Positions 11,138 to 23,147 of a DNA stretch of 64,000 bases are shown piece by piece. Both the position numbers and the translations under genes were made by a program. The DNA lies in contig JAGTJM010000023.1 of the NCBI GenBank assembly GCA_020747015.1, positions 477,519-541,518 of the forward strand. Reading direction: 5' to 3'. Numbering within the stretch: the first letter of the stretch is position 1; every line of letters begins with the position of its first letter. The DNA comes from Pyrenochaeta sp. MPI-SDFR-AT-0127. Lineage: Eukaryota; Ascomycota; Dothideomycetes; Pleosporales; Cucurbitariaceae. A model generated the notes under the pieces. The model was given only the letters and a program-made list of their open reading frames with translations, did no database searches and was not told the origin of the DNA.

Positions 11138-12586
11138 CTAACTTCCCAGATCCTCTTTAAGCCTACCACTCCGCCTCCTCGCTAGTCCTCTCTCCACACT
11201 ACTTTCAAGGCTCGTGCCAATTCCTGAGTCCGTGAAAATGCCTTCTCTCTCCACACGTGGCAGCGGCGGCGGCTCCTCAAGCACAAAGTCGTCTTCCTCA
11301 TCATCTGCTTCCGCATCTTCTCTCGTGGGTATATCTTCCAGAGCGGGGGTTGTTCGTTCTTCTTTCGGTGAGGTGTAGGATAGTGGTTGCTGTGAAGAGA
11401 GGGTGGGAAAAGTACGACTAGTATCGCTAAACGGTGTATCTGGTTCCGTTTCCGGTTGTTCAAGTTTGATGCTTTCTTCACCTGAGGATTTGATGTCCTT
11501 GCTGGTCTTGTAGTCCTCTGGTGGGGTGGAGGCGCTGAAGAGGAGAGTGAAGATCGCCCATGTGAAGAGCACGACTCCCATTTCTACACTCCAGAATAGA
11601 CTTGTGCCAATCACTGCACTGGTTAACCAGTATCGGTACATCAGCCAGCGTAGACCCTCTAGTTTTGCACTGATGCGCACGAAGACCCGGTATACCTCCA
11701 ATGGCTGCCGTGAGCGCACCTCAAGTCTGAGGGAAGAAGGCACATTTCGATAACCCTGTTCAAAAATGACAGATTCTATCATGCTGATTTCAATGTGTTC
11801 GGACTCGATATGCCACCCGATAAGGTACAGTGGCAGGCGGAGTAGGCGGTATGCAAGCTCGACAATTCGGCTTCGGTAGGTAAGGAGAGCCGGCCTTCTG
11901 CTTCGCGCAAGCACAATAGATTTCGTACTCGTTGTATCCTCTGCCGTGGCTGTCCTGCTGCGATCCTCACTATCCCCCTCCTCATCCCAGCCTAGGAGAC
12001 TCCTCACACCTCCACCCCCACTCGAAGGGCCTCGCATTTCCAGCCCGACCATCCAATTACCCGCCTTGAGGTTCGTCTCGCTCCGAGGAACCTCCATCTC
12101 TACCACAACATCATACTTCTGCCTATCCACCAAGCCCTGGAAATGTGCAACGCCATACGGCCATCTTGCCGTCTTTCCTCCTAGCAATCCATCCGTGTGC
12201 GTACCGAGGTATGACGACGAGCTGCCATGGTCGAACTGTAGGTAGACGGGCACGGTGATGCCACGGACGGGTATGTACGAGTAGTAGAAGGAGCTGTATG
12301 CTATCACGGCGAGACCGAAGAGAATTGTAGATGTGAGGAAGAGGAGGGCGGTGCGGAGGTAGGTGCGAAGTAGAACGGGTGATGTTGCGATACGAATTGG
12401 TAGGAGAAGAGTGTCCTAAGGTTTTGATTAAAAAATGATATTGGAACGCGTGGGGTGGTATTAGGCGCAATGGCCCAGAGCGATGTGTGTTCTGGGAACT
12501 AGAGAGTGTGGTGGAGGTTGTAGGCTTACTGTTGCATACTGAATAATCGACGGATCTTCTCGATACTCCTCTTTCGCGTCCTTCAT
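11138..12586 (-). CDS. Seipin, lipid-droplet biogenesis protein
   Basis: Two exons, 12586-12530 and 12415-11138, with a 114-nt intron; 444 residues. The short first exon encodes a charged cytosolic N-terminus. The second begins with a transmembrane helix ending at Y-S-S-F-Y-Y-S-Y-I-P. A lumenal beta-sandwich region follows, with seipin features (V-P-V-Y-L-Q-F and V-V-V-E-M-E-V-P-R-S). A second long hydrophobic segment and a 110-residue acidic, Ser/Pro-rich cytosolic tail complete it. Seipin forms ER oligomers that organise lipid-droplet formation; the yeast counterpart is Sei1/Fld1. The tail is longer than in yeast, as is usual in filamentous fungi. Confidence 0.9.
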
Positions 12587-13579
12587 GGTTGCTTACGCCC
12601 AGCGTTGTGGTGAAGTGATGTTAGGATTGTTTACTAGTCGTCGATCTTCACATGACAAAACGGCAGTGAGGTGTGACGTCGGTGTCTCACAGGTTAGCTT
12701 GAGCACAGACAGCGCACCACCACGCCAAGCATCCCACATGGAGCGCCATGCTGCAGGGACAAGGCGACGTGCGCGCGCACAGATGATCGTGCATCGAGGC
12801 AGACGTCGGTTATCGAACAGGGCACCTGTGTCATGGCCGTTGGGGTGATCCCCCGATCAACGTTGAGCGAGTCATTGGTTTGATAAAGTTATTTCTGCTG
12901 AGAAACACTATCGTCGCTAATAATCATACAAAGACGCACTCACCCTTGGCCCCATCAACTCCCCAGACAAAGGAAAACGACTGAGCACCGGGTCTCAAGA
13001 CCACAACAGTCCATCATCCCCAACGCCGTCCCTGATCAACAACCACATAAGCTGTAGACCTGAACGCCGGAGGAAGCAGAACCGTCATCTCGTGCCCATC
13101 AAAAACATGGTATCATCCCAGAGCCTGCTGCTCCTTTAAAGGAAACAAGAAGGTAGGTAGTGAAGCGCGCCAAAGCGAAGGAAGGCATAATGAACAAAAC
13201 CCTACTCCGATAGAAAAGAAATCATGAACTTGAGGACATGACTGGAATCGAACAAAAGCTAACGTCAATGCATGTATGTCTTGTTCTGAAGCCAGTGATC
13301 TCTCCAAACTTTTGTGGACCCTCTAAGACGAGTCCAAGAACTTTTGATAAGCATGCAAATGCATCATCATGTTCGTAGTAACGACATTGCCGTCGGTACA
13401 GCGGAAGATTAAAAGGCCGTGGGTATCGTAACGTCGTTGGTTGATCTCCCCAGGAGACTCCAAGTACTTCTTCCCTATATCCTCGTCTCTCCTTCTTCTC
13501 CTCCCCTTCACCTGATGGTGGTAGTAATTAGATTACCGGTAGTAGTGCTAGTGAGGTGCTGATATACAGTGCGATTCAT
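12587..13579. other. Intergenic, about 1 kb
   Basis: This contains the seipin promoter and the 3' end of the next minus-strand gene. Only motif-free frames of 60-90 codons were seen. Confidence 0.5.
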
Positions 13580-15975
13580 TCAAGAGAATGTGCCCATCCG
13601 TGGAGGCGGCGCACGAGGAGCGCCCATGACAGAGTTCTGTAGCCGAGAGGCAGCTTTAGTAACACCGGAGAGTGGTGAGCTATGATTACCGGTGGATGAG
13701 GCCGCGCGCAGAGGAGTCCTTGCCATGCGATTTGATCTCGACCGTTTGCGTAGCGGCGTGATCAGAGCCTCCGCGGACTTGCCTGAACGAACTGGGCGGG
13801 ACACAGAGGCGCGAGCTGCCGGATCGGATGGTAGAGAAGCTACATCACGATAACGGTTTTGGTTGTTGCGGAAGGCTGTGACTACTCCACGGTCAAAGTG
13901 TTCCAGCATGACATCCGAAGTGGTCCTCTTGCGATTACCGGGAGTCTCGGTCCTGGGAGTGGGCTGGGCTGGAGTGGAACCATTGAGTGCCGCCGTGGAG
14001 GTTGCCGGCGTTGCGGGCACATCAGTCTCGTCCTCTTCTTGCTCCAAATCTGTGTCTTCGCCCTCAGACCCAAAGTCCATGAAGTCAGTAATATTGAGGT
14101 CATCTTCGTAATCTTCCGAGTCATCGTAATCGTCTTCCTCCATCATATTCATGTTTCCATTGGAGCCGATGCTGACGAATGGATAGAATGCTTCTGGAGG
14201 ACCAATGCTCTCATTACCAAAGAAGTAATCGTTCCCAGGTGCAGAACCGAAAATACCAGTAAGCATAATGTCAGTGCCAAGCGCATTGTTGAAGACGTCA
14301 TTGCTGACCTCGCTGTCTGAGGCATTCAGGTTCGCAATCGAGTTCCTTGGGCTATTGTTTGCGGTGCTGCTTGTGCTGCTGTGGTAGCCATTGATTGGAA
14401 TCCAAGGAATCATGGTTGTGCGCGGGCGGTAAAAAGTGACGGTCTTAGTAGCCCTATTAGTGATAGCGATAGCTTTTGTGCTATCATCGTGGATGAAGAC
14501 ACCACGGGTAGGGGGAATCTGGCGACCAGTAGGTCGAGAGCTTCGCTGGAATGGCTTGGGAGTAGCAGCTCTGGAGCCAGGTGCCGAAGACGGTCGGCGT
14601 AAGACGGATTGCTTCTGGACAGGGGTCCGCGGAGGAGCATCAGACCCAAAGTCTTCTTCGTCAGTGGTATCACCCATGTCAGCTGAGAATGGATGTTAGT
14701 GATAAGATTCGATGTAGCATAGGGCTCAACCATACAATCATAACCACTGGACTCGCCAGATGAGTCGTTATCGGTGCCGTCTGAATGCCCGGCCTGTGTG
14801 ACCCGAGACTCATCATGAGCAAAGTCCCAGAAGGACCCATCGGACATAGGAGATGCCATGTCTCCGTCATCGTCGTCATTCTCCATCTCAAGGAGCTGAT
14901 GCAGAACAGGAGGAAGCTTATCTTGCTCTAAGAATAGATCGGGGAAGACACTGCTATCAAGCTCGGAAGACTCTGAGCTTGAGCTATCTGATACTTGAAC
15001 CTCGTCATCGAAGCGAACACGCTTGGTAGAGCTGTCTGAGAATTTCCTCTTGGCAGCTGGGTCTGGAGAGGCAGGAAGAGCTTCTGGCTCGAAGAATTGT
15101 GCAAACCCGAAATCGGGAAGAGTTGAGATAAATGCATCACCTAATGGGGCAGTGACACCGAAAATATTGTCACTCGCGCAACTGTCGAGACTGAGCCGGC
15201 GAGCGTCACGGAACTGATTGAGGAGAGTGGTTGCCTGCTGCTCCTCATTCAGGATATAGCTTTCCTCTTGTTGCTCCATCATGTCCATGTCAGAGTCATC
15301 ATCTTCAGGGACAAGATTGACGCCGCTATAGTCTTCATCGTCGCTCTCAATGGCATTGTCGTAGTTTTTGCCAAGCATGTCCTCGTCAGCTTCATTGTAG
15401 GTCAGTAGTGGCTTGGGGGCCATATTGCTCAACTTCCGTGCCATCTTGCGTCTCGGAAACGACTCTTGATCGGTTGAGTCGTCTCCAAACAGGACAGAAG
15501 TGCTTGAGAGATTGCTAAAGGTGCGCTTCTTGTTATTCATGAGTAGTTGATTCACGGGATGCTTGCTAGGGATGAGCCCCGTCCCATGGGATGCAGTCTC
15601 ATTGTCCTCACCGTGAGACTCATCGTCGTCAAGTGGCTCGATACGGATGGCAGGGCGCTTTCCCTTACCCTTGCCTCCCTTGCCAAAACCATGGGGCGGG
15701 GCGGTGACCTCTGGTTCGTCTTCATCTGCTTGTTCGTCGTCTTGAGCGGTGCTACTGTCCTCCTCGTCGTCTTCGTTGGCGACTTCTTCGCTAGCAGAAT
15801 GTTCGCTGCCACGCCCCTCGGTGTGATGAGGGCTGTCTGGCGAAGCGTCTTGAGAAATGGGGCGTTGGTCACTGTGGCGGAAGCCGGCGGTGGTATCGTG
15901 CATAAGCTTGCGGTCCTGATGGTTGCTGCCGCCGAACTCAGCCATGGGCGATCGAGCGTACGTAAGGTGCGCCAT
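13580..15975 (-). CDS. Unrecognised acidic, Ser-rich, probably nuclear protein
   Basis: Two exons, 15975-14736 and 14682-13580, joined in phase across a 53-nt intron with a CTAAC branch site; 780 residues. No enzymatic domain is recognised. The protein is dominated by Asp/Glu/Ser tracts. It also has a Gly/Lys patch (G-K-G-G-K-G-K-G-K-R), a K-R-V-R-F-D-D-E motif that could be a PP1-docking-like site, and basic C-terminal segments (K-R-S-R-S-N-R). This composition suggests a nuclear regulatory or chromatin-associated protein. A second ATG lies 10 codons downstream of the chosen start. Coding status rests on long frames in both exons and a clean splice. Function is unknown. Confidence 0.75.
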
Positions 15976-18111
15976 GGTAGGTTGTAGTTCTTGGGATGGT
16001 ACCCTAGGGATGGAGGGGAATGGGCGAGTGTCGAGGATTAGTTGGATGCGGCTCGAGGGGGGAGAGTGGCAAGTGAGGAGTCGAAAGGTGGGATTGCAAG
16101 GAAAAACAGCGTATAATCGACTGAATGCTTGGTGTACTGGGGGGAAGGCTCTTCAACTATGTTGAGCCTTGAGTGTGTCGCCGGTGTTCGTGGGGTTTAG
16201 CCGGTAGAACTGACAATGGTGGTGTTTTGCGGTTGCAGGCCAGACGATGGTCAATTGATTGAGACGAGTGCGAGCAAGTTGTGCTGGACGCAGTCGTGGT
16301 ATTGTAATCGTCGTTGAGGTTGAATTCCGTGAGCTGTCGGGCTGATGCAGCCCATGGTGGGCTGCACCAGGAGTTTAGAGCTCAGCGAGTGCCTGCGGCA
16401 TTGTCTCGACGAAGATGGATATGAATGCTTGTGAGTTATGTTTCTTGGAGTGATTCTTGTGCGACTTTGACGTCTTTGGGCGAGGTGTGGAGAGAAAATG
16501 CGGGCGGAGGCCAGAGGTTATGGGAAAATTAGTTCGCACAGCGGCGCTAGTCCGCTTCGGGACGGGCTCACCGCTAGGCTGGTTGGGGCCTGTGGTTCGA
16601 ACAATGACTCCGAGTTGCACCACGCACAGTTGGCCCAGACGGCAAAGACTCATACCGCAAGCTGGCCAGAGACAGCTCATCTGCGTCTTCGGCTGCGATC
16701 AAAGCCTATCTGCTCAAGTCGTCACCCCATCCTCATGGCCAGGTTGCACTTGTCGCGTGCCCCTCGTCACAAAATTTTGGATTCTCGCCGAAGCGTGCCC
16801 CACCCAAACTAAAGCTGGGACTTGCAGCGAAAACACGCAGCGATGAGGCAACACGGGGCTAAAAACGGTATCGAACCAGTCGACGGCATCTCCCTATTGG
16901 GCCATGGTAAAACACAAACCCGGCTGCTTGCTGCAGCGACCACCAGCCAAACAGCAGCCTGCGTAGATTGCTGCGCTGACCACTCTCCCTGCTCACTCGC
17001 CCTGCTCTCCCGCTGTCTCTCTCGGCAGTCTTCGTCATGGTTAATATACCGCTCCGCACACAACAATAATTCCACAAAAGAATTTCTTTACTCGTTGCGC
17101 TGTGGTACGTACCTGTCCGTCGATTTACGCAATGGTGCATTTTGCCCCTCGGGCAGAAAAAAAAAAGAGGACACTTGACGTAGGGCCGGGCGGGTTTCTG
17201 CCCCTCCAGATGCACCCATATCGATACGCATTGGGCAATGTTGGCGCCCGCGGCCAAAAAGTCGGTGAGTGCGGTTGCAAACGCAACCGCTGCAAAGAAA
17301 AAAAAAGGCCACAGCAGGAGGAAGCAGGAGCGGGCCGCTGCTTGTGATAATGCAGCCCTCTTCACCCCCTGGACACACATCCCAAGTGTCTCAGATATCA
17401 AAAATACATGTGAAAAAGGCGCTACTGCGTTTCTCTAACTGCAACCACGGTTTCGACTCTTTCCCTTCACTTTCAGTTATTTGATATGTGCCCTGCTCCT
17501 TTGGAGTGACTTGTGAGGCTGAGCTTGATCATCCTTGGCCCCAGCCTGCAGCCCGTTTGGATGCATCGACCCACAGTGCGCTGGTTGGTGTGAAGCCCCG
17601 ACTCCGTTTCTCTACCAGTGCAAGATCTCCGACGTGTCATATCCCACCATGCTCTTGATTGGCTCTGGGCTACTTACACACATGACTGCCAATGCTTCCT
17701 ATTCGTCCATCTCCAGCTTCAGGAGCAATTGCCCGCCACACTGCCCGGGGGACGGTTGTACCATGACCTGAATTCAAGGCCACATGTCTTCTTCATCCTG
17801 TGCACGCTGCCGCTAGAATACATGTCGTGACGCAGAGAAAGCAGCGGCTACGGCGGCCTGGGGCATTGATGGTTGTCTGGTACAAAGTGGAGTCACTGTG
17901 GAGATCCAATACTTAGAACCATTCAGGGCGCACCTCCAGACTCTTCATGTGTACTCAAGGCAACGATTACCCTCACGTGGCCATTTCCTAGGAGAAAAAA
18001 AATCATTGAGGAACAGGTGGCTGAACGGTCATGTGTTGTATGTATATGTTACGCAACAGATATGTACAAAAGGTCCGGTAGGCTGTGTACCGCACGCACA
18101 AAGCCTAGACT
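15976..18111. other. Intergenic, 2.1 kb
   Basis: This is the longest gap in the left half. Frames of 100-180 codons exist on both strands but have mixed composition, no motifs and no clean splice partners. Short A-runs are visible near 17160 and 17295. It should hold the promoter of the acidic-protein gene. No repeat family or RNA gene was identified. Confidence 0.45.
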
Positions 18112-21100
18112 TCAGAAATCGAATCCCTGCTCAGCGCTTTCAGCACGCGCCTTGTCCTTTGGCGCCACGGGAGCCTCAAGCTCGGCAAGTTCAGCGAGGC
18201 TACTACCCAAGTCGCGAATAGTGTCCTCGTAGTCGAACCCTAGGTAGTACAACAAACGTGCCGCCCATTTCAGCGTGTCGCGCGCTTCTGCTCGCGCACC
18301 ATCTGTTAGTTCCTCGCCATGTTGTCTCCCGTGATCCACCTCCTCTTGGACTTTGCGCAGAATTGCCCATATCGTCTGCCTGTTGGGGTATACTCGGCCG
18401 TGCAAAATGAGCCGGGCACCTGAGTCTTGCACAAGTTCAATGTCCTGGGGTCGATCCTCATACTCGGCACCTCTGCCAACTCGATATCGGGGCATGGTCG
18501 GTAGGCCACCGGGAGCTCGATAGGACTCAAACTTCTTTGGTGTCTTGTAGCACCAGCCTTCGACAATCGCTCTTCCTTTTGAACTGCCGTATCCATCAAG
18601 GACTCCGCCCAGCACTTGGTTGAAGTCTTCCGTGGAAAGCTTGATTACTTGACGTGAAGAGATCGCTAGGAAACGAGAACAAAACTCTTTCCATTCACTA
18701 TCGACGGTAGATATGATCGATAGTACGCAGTACAGCTCGTTGCTTATGTTGTTCAGAATAAGGCTCTCCCAGGTGAAGAGAAGCTCAGCAAAGGCTTCCT
18801 GTGCTTTCACTTTCGCCTCTTCAGGCCCGCCAGAGGTACGAAGGAGTTCCGCACCAAAGGTGGAGACTATCACAGGACGTGGCCTGAACGTCATGGTCTC
18901 CCCAACGTAGTTTTGCATGCTTCGAACAGACTCCCACCGATGCAGCTTAATCTGACAACAAAGCAGCACCATCAAAATCTCTGCAGGCATGCGTTGTTGT
19001 TGATACTTGGCATTCCAAGTTCCAACCTTTTTGATGATGTCCAAGACAAGATTGTTCTCTCCAGCTAGGGTACCAAACCGTACGATAGATGCGGCGATAT
19101 TGCGGTGACTGTAAAGCCCCTGGTCTATGAGAGGTCCATCCAGGTCTTCGGAAAAGAGGAACCAGCGTCCCAAATCATACTGCTTGGTCTCTGTTGCAAG
19201 GTCTAATAGTCTAGCTAGTAGAGGGACAGGCATCTTTGCATCAAAGGCTGGGAAGTCAACCGGTGGGAGTCGCTTTGTGAATGGCTCATCCTTTTGCCAA
19301 GATGACATGTTCTTCAATGTCTCGAAAAACTGCAGTACAGACTTTTGCTTGTTGTCATCCGTATGTCGCTGGAGTAACATCAACGTTGTCATGGCGCCCT
19401 TGATGTCTCCATTCCCGGTGAACGCTCGCATCGCCCGGTGGAGCAAACTGAGTGGGATAGTGGTGGGTTCGAAAAAGTACGGGACCCCAGTATCCATTGC
19501 AACAGATGTATTTGCCGTGCTCACTTCTGCACCAAATCCAGAAGCCAGTTCAAAGATTTGCAATAAGAGTTCCGGTCTCTTCTCGGGTACAAATCCGCCA
19601 GACTCTAGAAGACGGGCCATGATCGAGTCCCATGCTGAAGAACCCAAGCTCAAGTTGTTTGAGTTAAGGAAGCCTTTCAAAGTTTTGATTGCACCGACCA
19701 AGTGCTCAGGGAAAACGCCGCGAGCACCTACTCCTAGTCGCATGTGGTTGACAAGCCCGTCTATGAAGGCTGTTACTATTTCTCCGCTTATTGTTCGACG
19801 CGTTCGTGCCCGGTCTTCGCTGCTTGCTGAGGCATTTGCTTGTGCAGGGAACAATTTCCAGGACCTCGACGGTGCCGGCATTCTCTGTTGCTCTGCTTGC
19901 ATAATTTCTCGCCAGCTGATGAGTGCCCAACTCTTATCTCCTTGCTTAGACGCTAGTTGTTCGAGAATGGCGGTCCCATCCAATGTCCAGCCGCCATGTA
20001 GACAAGACCACAGTACCAGCTCCAACCATAGCTCCGGGGCCACCTCTGTGACCTGAACTTTGTATCGAGATCCAGGGATCTCGTGTCCAAGAAAGTACGC
20101 AGCATTCGCACGTTCCTTGGCTGTCTTCACAGAAGCCTCATGTGCGTTCCATGTGGCGTCAGACAGCGCGGCAAGAATCTTTGAGGATAACATGTGAAGA
20201 GTCGGAGGTTGTTGAAGGGCATGCTTGTCGTCATGGGGGTGGTAAGTGTAGACGGCGTCAGGCATGAATCCTATATGATGTAAATGGGCAATGATTTCTA
20301 AGACGTGCGGCATGATGGTGTCTTCCTCCGTACTGCTTTGTTCCGTGGCAACCAGGATCATATTACCCAGGCTTCTCCAGAGCTGGCCCAGAGCTCGCTT
20401 GATGGTGATATGCTGCAAATCTATAGTGTCTGGAGCAGACGTCAGGTCATCAAGCGTAGGCTTCAGTTTGCGCAAAGGTCGGGCTCGTTCGGTACGAAGC
20501 GGGCTTTCCGTTAAAACTTTCAGTGACAATGGCTCGCTACCCGGCCACAGCATGTCTTCAGAGGGCTCTAGCAACCCTAGAGGCTCCATTGAGCGCCTCC
20601 CATCCTCTGTAAGCTTCTTCACTATCCATATCACCGCCTGCCATTGCCCTTCCACCATGGCTAAATGGCTAAGGATGTCGAAAGACGCACCCTGAGCCTT
20701 GTTGAGAAAGAACGATAGGTCGGATGCTGTCACCGTTGACGATATATCGGGGCTTTGTGAAGGTACTCGTCGCAGGTGAGCTGGAATGCAGGGCTCGATG
20801 GCCGTGAGCCATGCCTGAATGTCGCCACGAACATCGGGATGTGGGACACGAATGCGGTATGACAGTCGTTCCTTTGTGGGCTTTGGAGGGAATGTATATG
20901 AGTAGACGTTCTGGATAAAGTTGATTGATATTTCAGGCGGGGACTGTGGTTGTGAGCGGCGTTTTCCCGAAGAGAAGGGGCGTTCGGAGGGTCGAGTAAG
21001 CGCTGGAACGAGAAAAGTAGAGACGGAACACGAGGCAGCGATCCCACGATTCGGCGGACGAAATGCCTGTGTCAGGGCGCTGCGAAAACACGTATGCGCA

Positions 21101-21204
21101 GCGCTCATTGAGGGGTGGCCAGATGGAGCTGAGGGTGAATGCTCCTTCGCACAGCACTCCCAGAACTTTTTGCGGACCCCATGCTCGGAGGTGACGTCCA
21201 GCAT
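18112..21204 (-). CDS. Large unrecognised protein with mitochondrial presequence
   Basis: Single exon of 1030 codons from the first ATG at 21204. An internal ATG at 21108 (residue 33) gives a better N-terminus, starting M-S-A-A-H-T-C-F-R-S and rich in Arg, Ser and Ala without acids. That is typical of a mitochondrial targeting peptide, ending near R-P-F-S-S-G-K-R-R. The body is mostly helical with W/L-rich repeats of uncertain period. I suspect a PPR/TPR-like helical solenoid, as in mitochondrial RNA or assembly factors, but saw no clear motif. The gene is divergent from the PARP-finger gene. The product name should stay hypothetical. Confidence 0.8.
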   Translation of the reverse strand: MLDVTSEHGVRKKFWECCAKEHSPSAPSGHPSMSAAHTCFRSALTQAFRPPNRGIAASCSVSTFLVPALTRPSERPFSSGKRRSQPQSPPEISINFIQNVYSYTFPPKPTKERLSYRIRVPHPDVRGDIQAWLTAIEPCIPAHLRRVPSQSPDISSTVTASDLSFFLNKAQGASFDILSHLAMVEGQWQAVIWIVKKLTEDGRRSMEPLGLLEPSEDMLWPGSEPLSLKVLTESPLRTERARPLRKLKPTLDDLTSAPDTIDLQHITIKRALGQLWRSLGNMILVATEQSSTEEDTIMPHVLEIIAHLHHIGFMPDAVYTYHPHDDKHALQQPPTLHMLSSKILAALSDATWNAHEASVKTAKERANAAYFLGHEIPGSRYKVQVTEVAPELWLELVLWSCLHGGWTLDGTAILEQLASKQGDKSWALISWREIMQAEQQRMPAPSRSWKLFPAQANASASSEDRARTRRTISGEIVTAFIDGLVNHMRLGVGARGVFPEHLVGAIKTLKGFLNSNNLSLGSSAWDSIMARLLESGGFVPEKRPELLLQIFELASGFGAEVSTANTSVAMDTGVPYFFEPTTIPLSLLHRAMRAFTGNGDIKGAMTTLMLLQRHTDDNKQKSVLQFFETLKNMSSWQKDEPFTKRLPPVDFPAFDAKMPVPLLARLLDLATETKQYDLGRWFLFSEDLDGPLIDQGLYSHRNIAASIVRFGTLAGENNLVLDIIKKVGTWNAKYQQQRMPAEILMVLLCCQIKLHRWESVRSMQNYVGETMTFRPRPVIVSTFGAELLRTSGGPEEAKVKAQEAFAELLFTWESLILNNISNELYCVLSIISTVDSEWKEFCSRFLAISSRQVIKLSTEDFNQVLGGVLDGYGSSKGRAIVEGWCYKTPKKFESYRAPGGLPTMPRYRVGRGAEYEDRPQDIELVQDSGARLILHGRVYPNRQTIWAILRKVQEEVDHGRQHGEELTDGARAEARDTLKWAARLLYYLGFDYEDTIRDLGSSLAELAELEAPVAPKDKARAESAEQGFDF

Positions 21205-21450
21205 TTCTGTCGCGCTAGGCAGGTGCAGGGGTTAGCTCCTAGGCTGCCTGGAACATTGGAGCTCCTCTGACCTCACCCTCTGACGCGCAAACAAAATAAA
21301 ACAAACCGCGACGTATAGTGTTGCGCAGGCAACGACATCAATTCTTGTCTGACTGATCCCTCTCTATACATTTAAACAATTGCGCCTGCACGCGTTCGAT
21401 AGCTTTCCATATCAACCACCACCTGCCAGCCACCAAAACAGCAGACAAAC
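21205..21450. promoter_or_regulatory. Shared divergent promoter region
   Basis: This 246-bp interval separates the ATGs of the large mitochondrial-type protein (minus) and the PARP-finger protein (plus). It widens to 342 bp if the minus-strand start is 21108. Both promoters must lie here or overlap it. A C/A-rich leader precedes the plus-strand ATG. Confidence 0.5.
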
Positions 21451-22559
21451 ATGGGCGTATATCGTGTCGGTACGTTCATGGAATAATGCCAAGCTCTATG
21501 ATTCTTCCTGTTTTTGCCCGGTGTTTGATTATTGACTAATCGCTGATTAGAGGTTTGTCCAAACAACCGCGCTGGTTGCCAAACCAAACCCTGCAAGGAA
21601 GCTGGTGTCAAGATTATGAAGGGGGAGTTTCGTTATGCTACCCAAGTCACCATTCAAGAGCATCAGAGCTGGCAATACCGGCATTGGTAAATATTCTACT
21701 AAGCCTTCCTTCTTGGAAAGATATGCTGACACCGGCAGGGGCTGCGTAACACCAAAGCAGATTGAGAACCTGCTCGAAACATGCGAGGGCGACACCGATT
21801 TGGTGGACGGTTTCGACGAGTTGCCTGCCGAGTTTCAAGAAAAGATCAAGTTCGCGTTAGAGCATGGCCATGTGCCAGACGAAGACTGGAAAGGTGTAAG
21901 TTCCCAAACAAAGTTCGAAATAATTTGAGACGCTCAACTGCCTGCCCATTGAAGACCCAGTCCCCAAAATATTGCTATACTAATTGGATTAGGACCTAGA
22001 GTTGAATCGACCAGGTCAGTCAGGTATTAAGAAGCGAGCGCCGAAAAAGAAGGCGGCCAAGAAGGATGCTGAAGAAGATGAGTCTGCCGAAGAGAAGCCC
22101 AAAAAGAAGCGCGCTCGTAAGACCAAGGCTGAGAATGAAGATGAGGCTGAGGATGTCCCAGCTCCCAAGAAGAAGCGTAGCCGGCCTGTGAAGAAGGAGG
22201 TGGAGGACGAGGATGGCGATGAAGAGACGGCCCCTGCCCCCAAGAAGGCTAGAGGTCGAGCTAAGAAGGTCGAGTACAAGGAGGAGAGTGACGATGAGGA
22301 AGCTCCCCCACTGAAGAAGGCCAGAGGCAAGAAGGTCATAGCCAAGCCTGAAGAAGATGAGGAGAATGGCGACGCCGCAGAAGACGTGGAAGAAGAGGCG
22401 ACCAAGCCAAAGCGCGGCAAAAAGAAGGCTGCTGCCGCCACTGACGAGGCCAAAGTGCCGCAGAAGAGGTACGTTTGTGTTGCTCCAATTCTATCTCTAT
22501 GTTTAGCACTAACGAGTTGTAGGGGAAGGAAGAAGAAGGCTGCCACGGGTGATGAGTAA
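21451..22559 (+). CDS. PARP-type zinc-finger protein with basic/acidic tail
   Basis: Five exons: 21451-21469, 21551-21686, 21739-21895, 21993-22468 and 22523-22559; 274 residues. Residues 4-65 form a PARP-type finger, with candidate zinc ligands Cys16, Cys21, His51 and Cys54 in the H-W-G-C motif. Such fingers recognise DNA breaks or ends. The remaining 200 residues are alternating Lys/Arg-rich and Asp/Glu-rich repeats built around K-K-x-R and K-K-A-R-G motifs, with multiple nuclear-localisation-like signals. There is no ADP-ribosyl transferase domain. The protein probably binds DNA or nucleosomes, but its role is not known from the sequence. Splice phases all agree and the finger is interrupted only by correctly phased introns. 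Confidence 0.88.
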
Positions 22560-23147
22560 AAGGACTGCTGCAGCTGTCAAGTGCATCGCTCCGTGATCTG
22601 AGTCATTCTTCTATTTTACCTCCTCTGAACACGTACTGTCTCTAGCGTAACGGCGACTGGGGAGGGCACAGGATCCTCCTACCCAAGGTCGAAAAGTGCA
22701 GCACAGATCGTTTCTAATCGTCAGTCTTCATGCTCTTTGTACAACACATACCCTCGACTTACAGTTTTTTCAAATGGATGACATGAGGACACCGCTCCTT
22801 GACGTACGATTTAGTCCCATGGTACTCATTAGTTCTCAGTAATATTAAGAAATTCTCAAAGTCTTGTCATGAATGTATCACTTATGGTTGTGAATCACGC
22901 TGATGTCCAAGGTTATTCGGGCCCACTCTATCTTCGAGAAAACTACCTCGCCTATATTAGCAAGGCTGGACTAAGTGTACATACAAGCAGGGAGAGAACT
23001 TTCTACAGTACCAGCAGACCAGGCAGATATAGACTTCTTGATATACATTTTGAACTATAACTAGGACTCCGGGTGGTATCATAAAGGCCATAGCAACATA
23101 AGAAAGCAATCATGACATCGTAAAACAGTTGATCGGATCGCCCGAAA
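22560..23147. other. Convergent intergenic region
   Basis: Two genes end toward each other here. A 63-codon frame at 22869 has no recognisable feature. Confidence 0.5.

Noticed and set aside
13859..14320. 153-codon plus-strand frame
   Set aside because: It is a shadow of the acidic-protein gene; its hydrophobic look arises from reading Asp/Glu codons backward.
16859..17401. 180-codon minus-strand frame in the 2.1-kb gap
   Set aside because: Composition is irregular, with runs of Phe and Cys from A/T runs, and there is no splice support or motif.
19127..20056. 309-codon plus-strand frame
   Set aside because: It lies wholly antisense within the 1030-codon minus-strand gene, has Ser/Cys-rich shadow composition and no motif.
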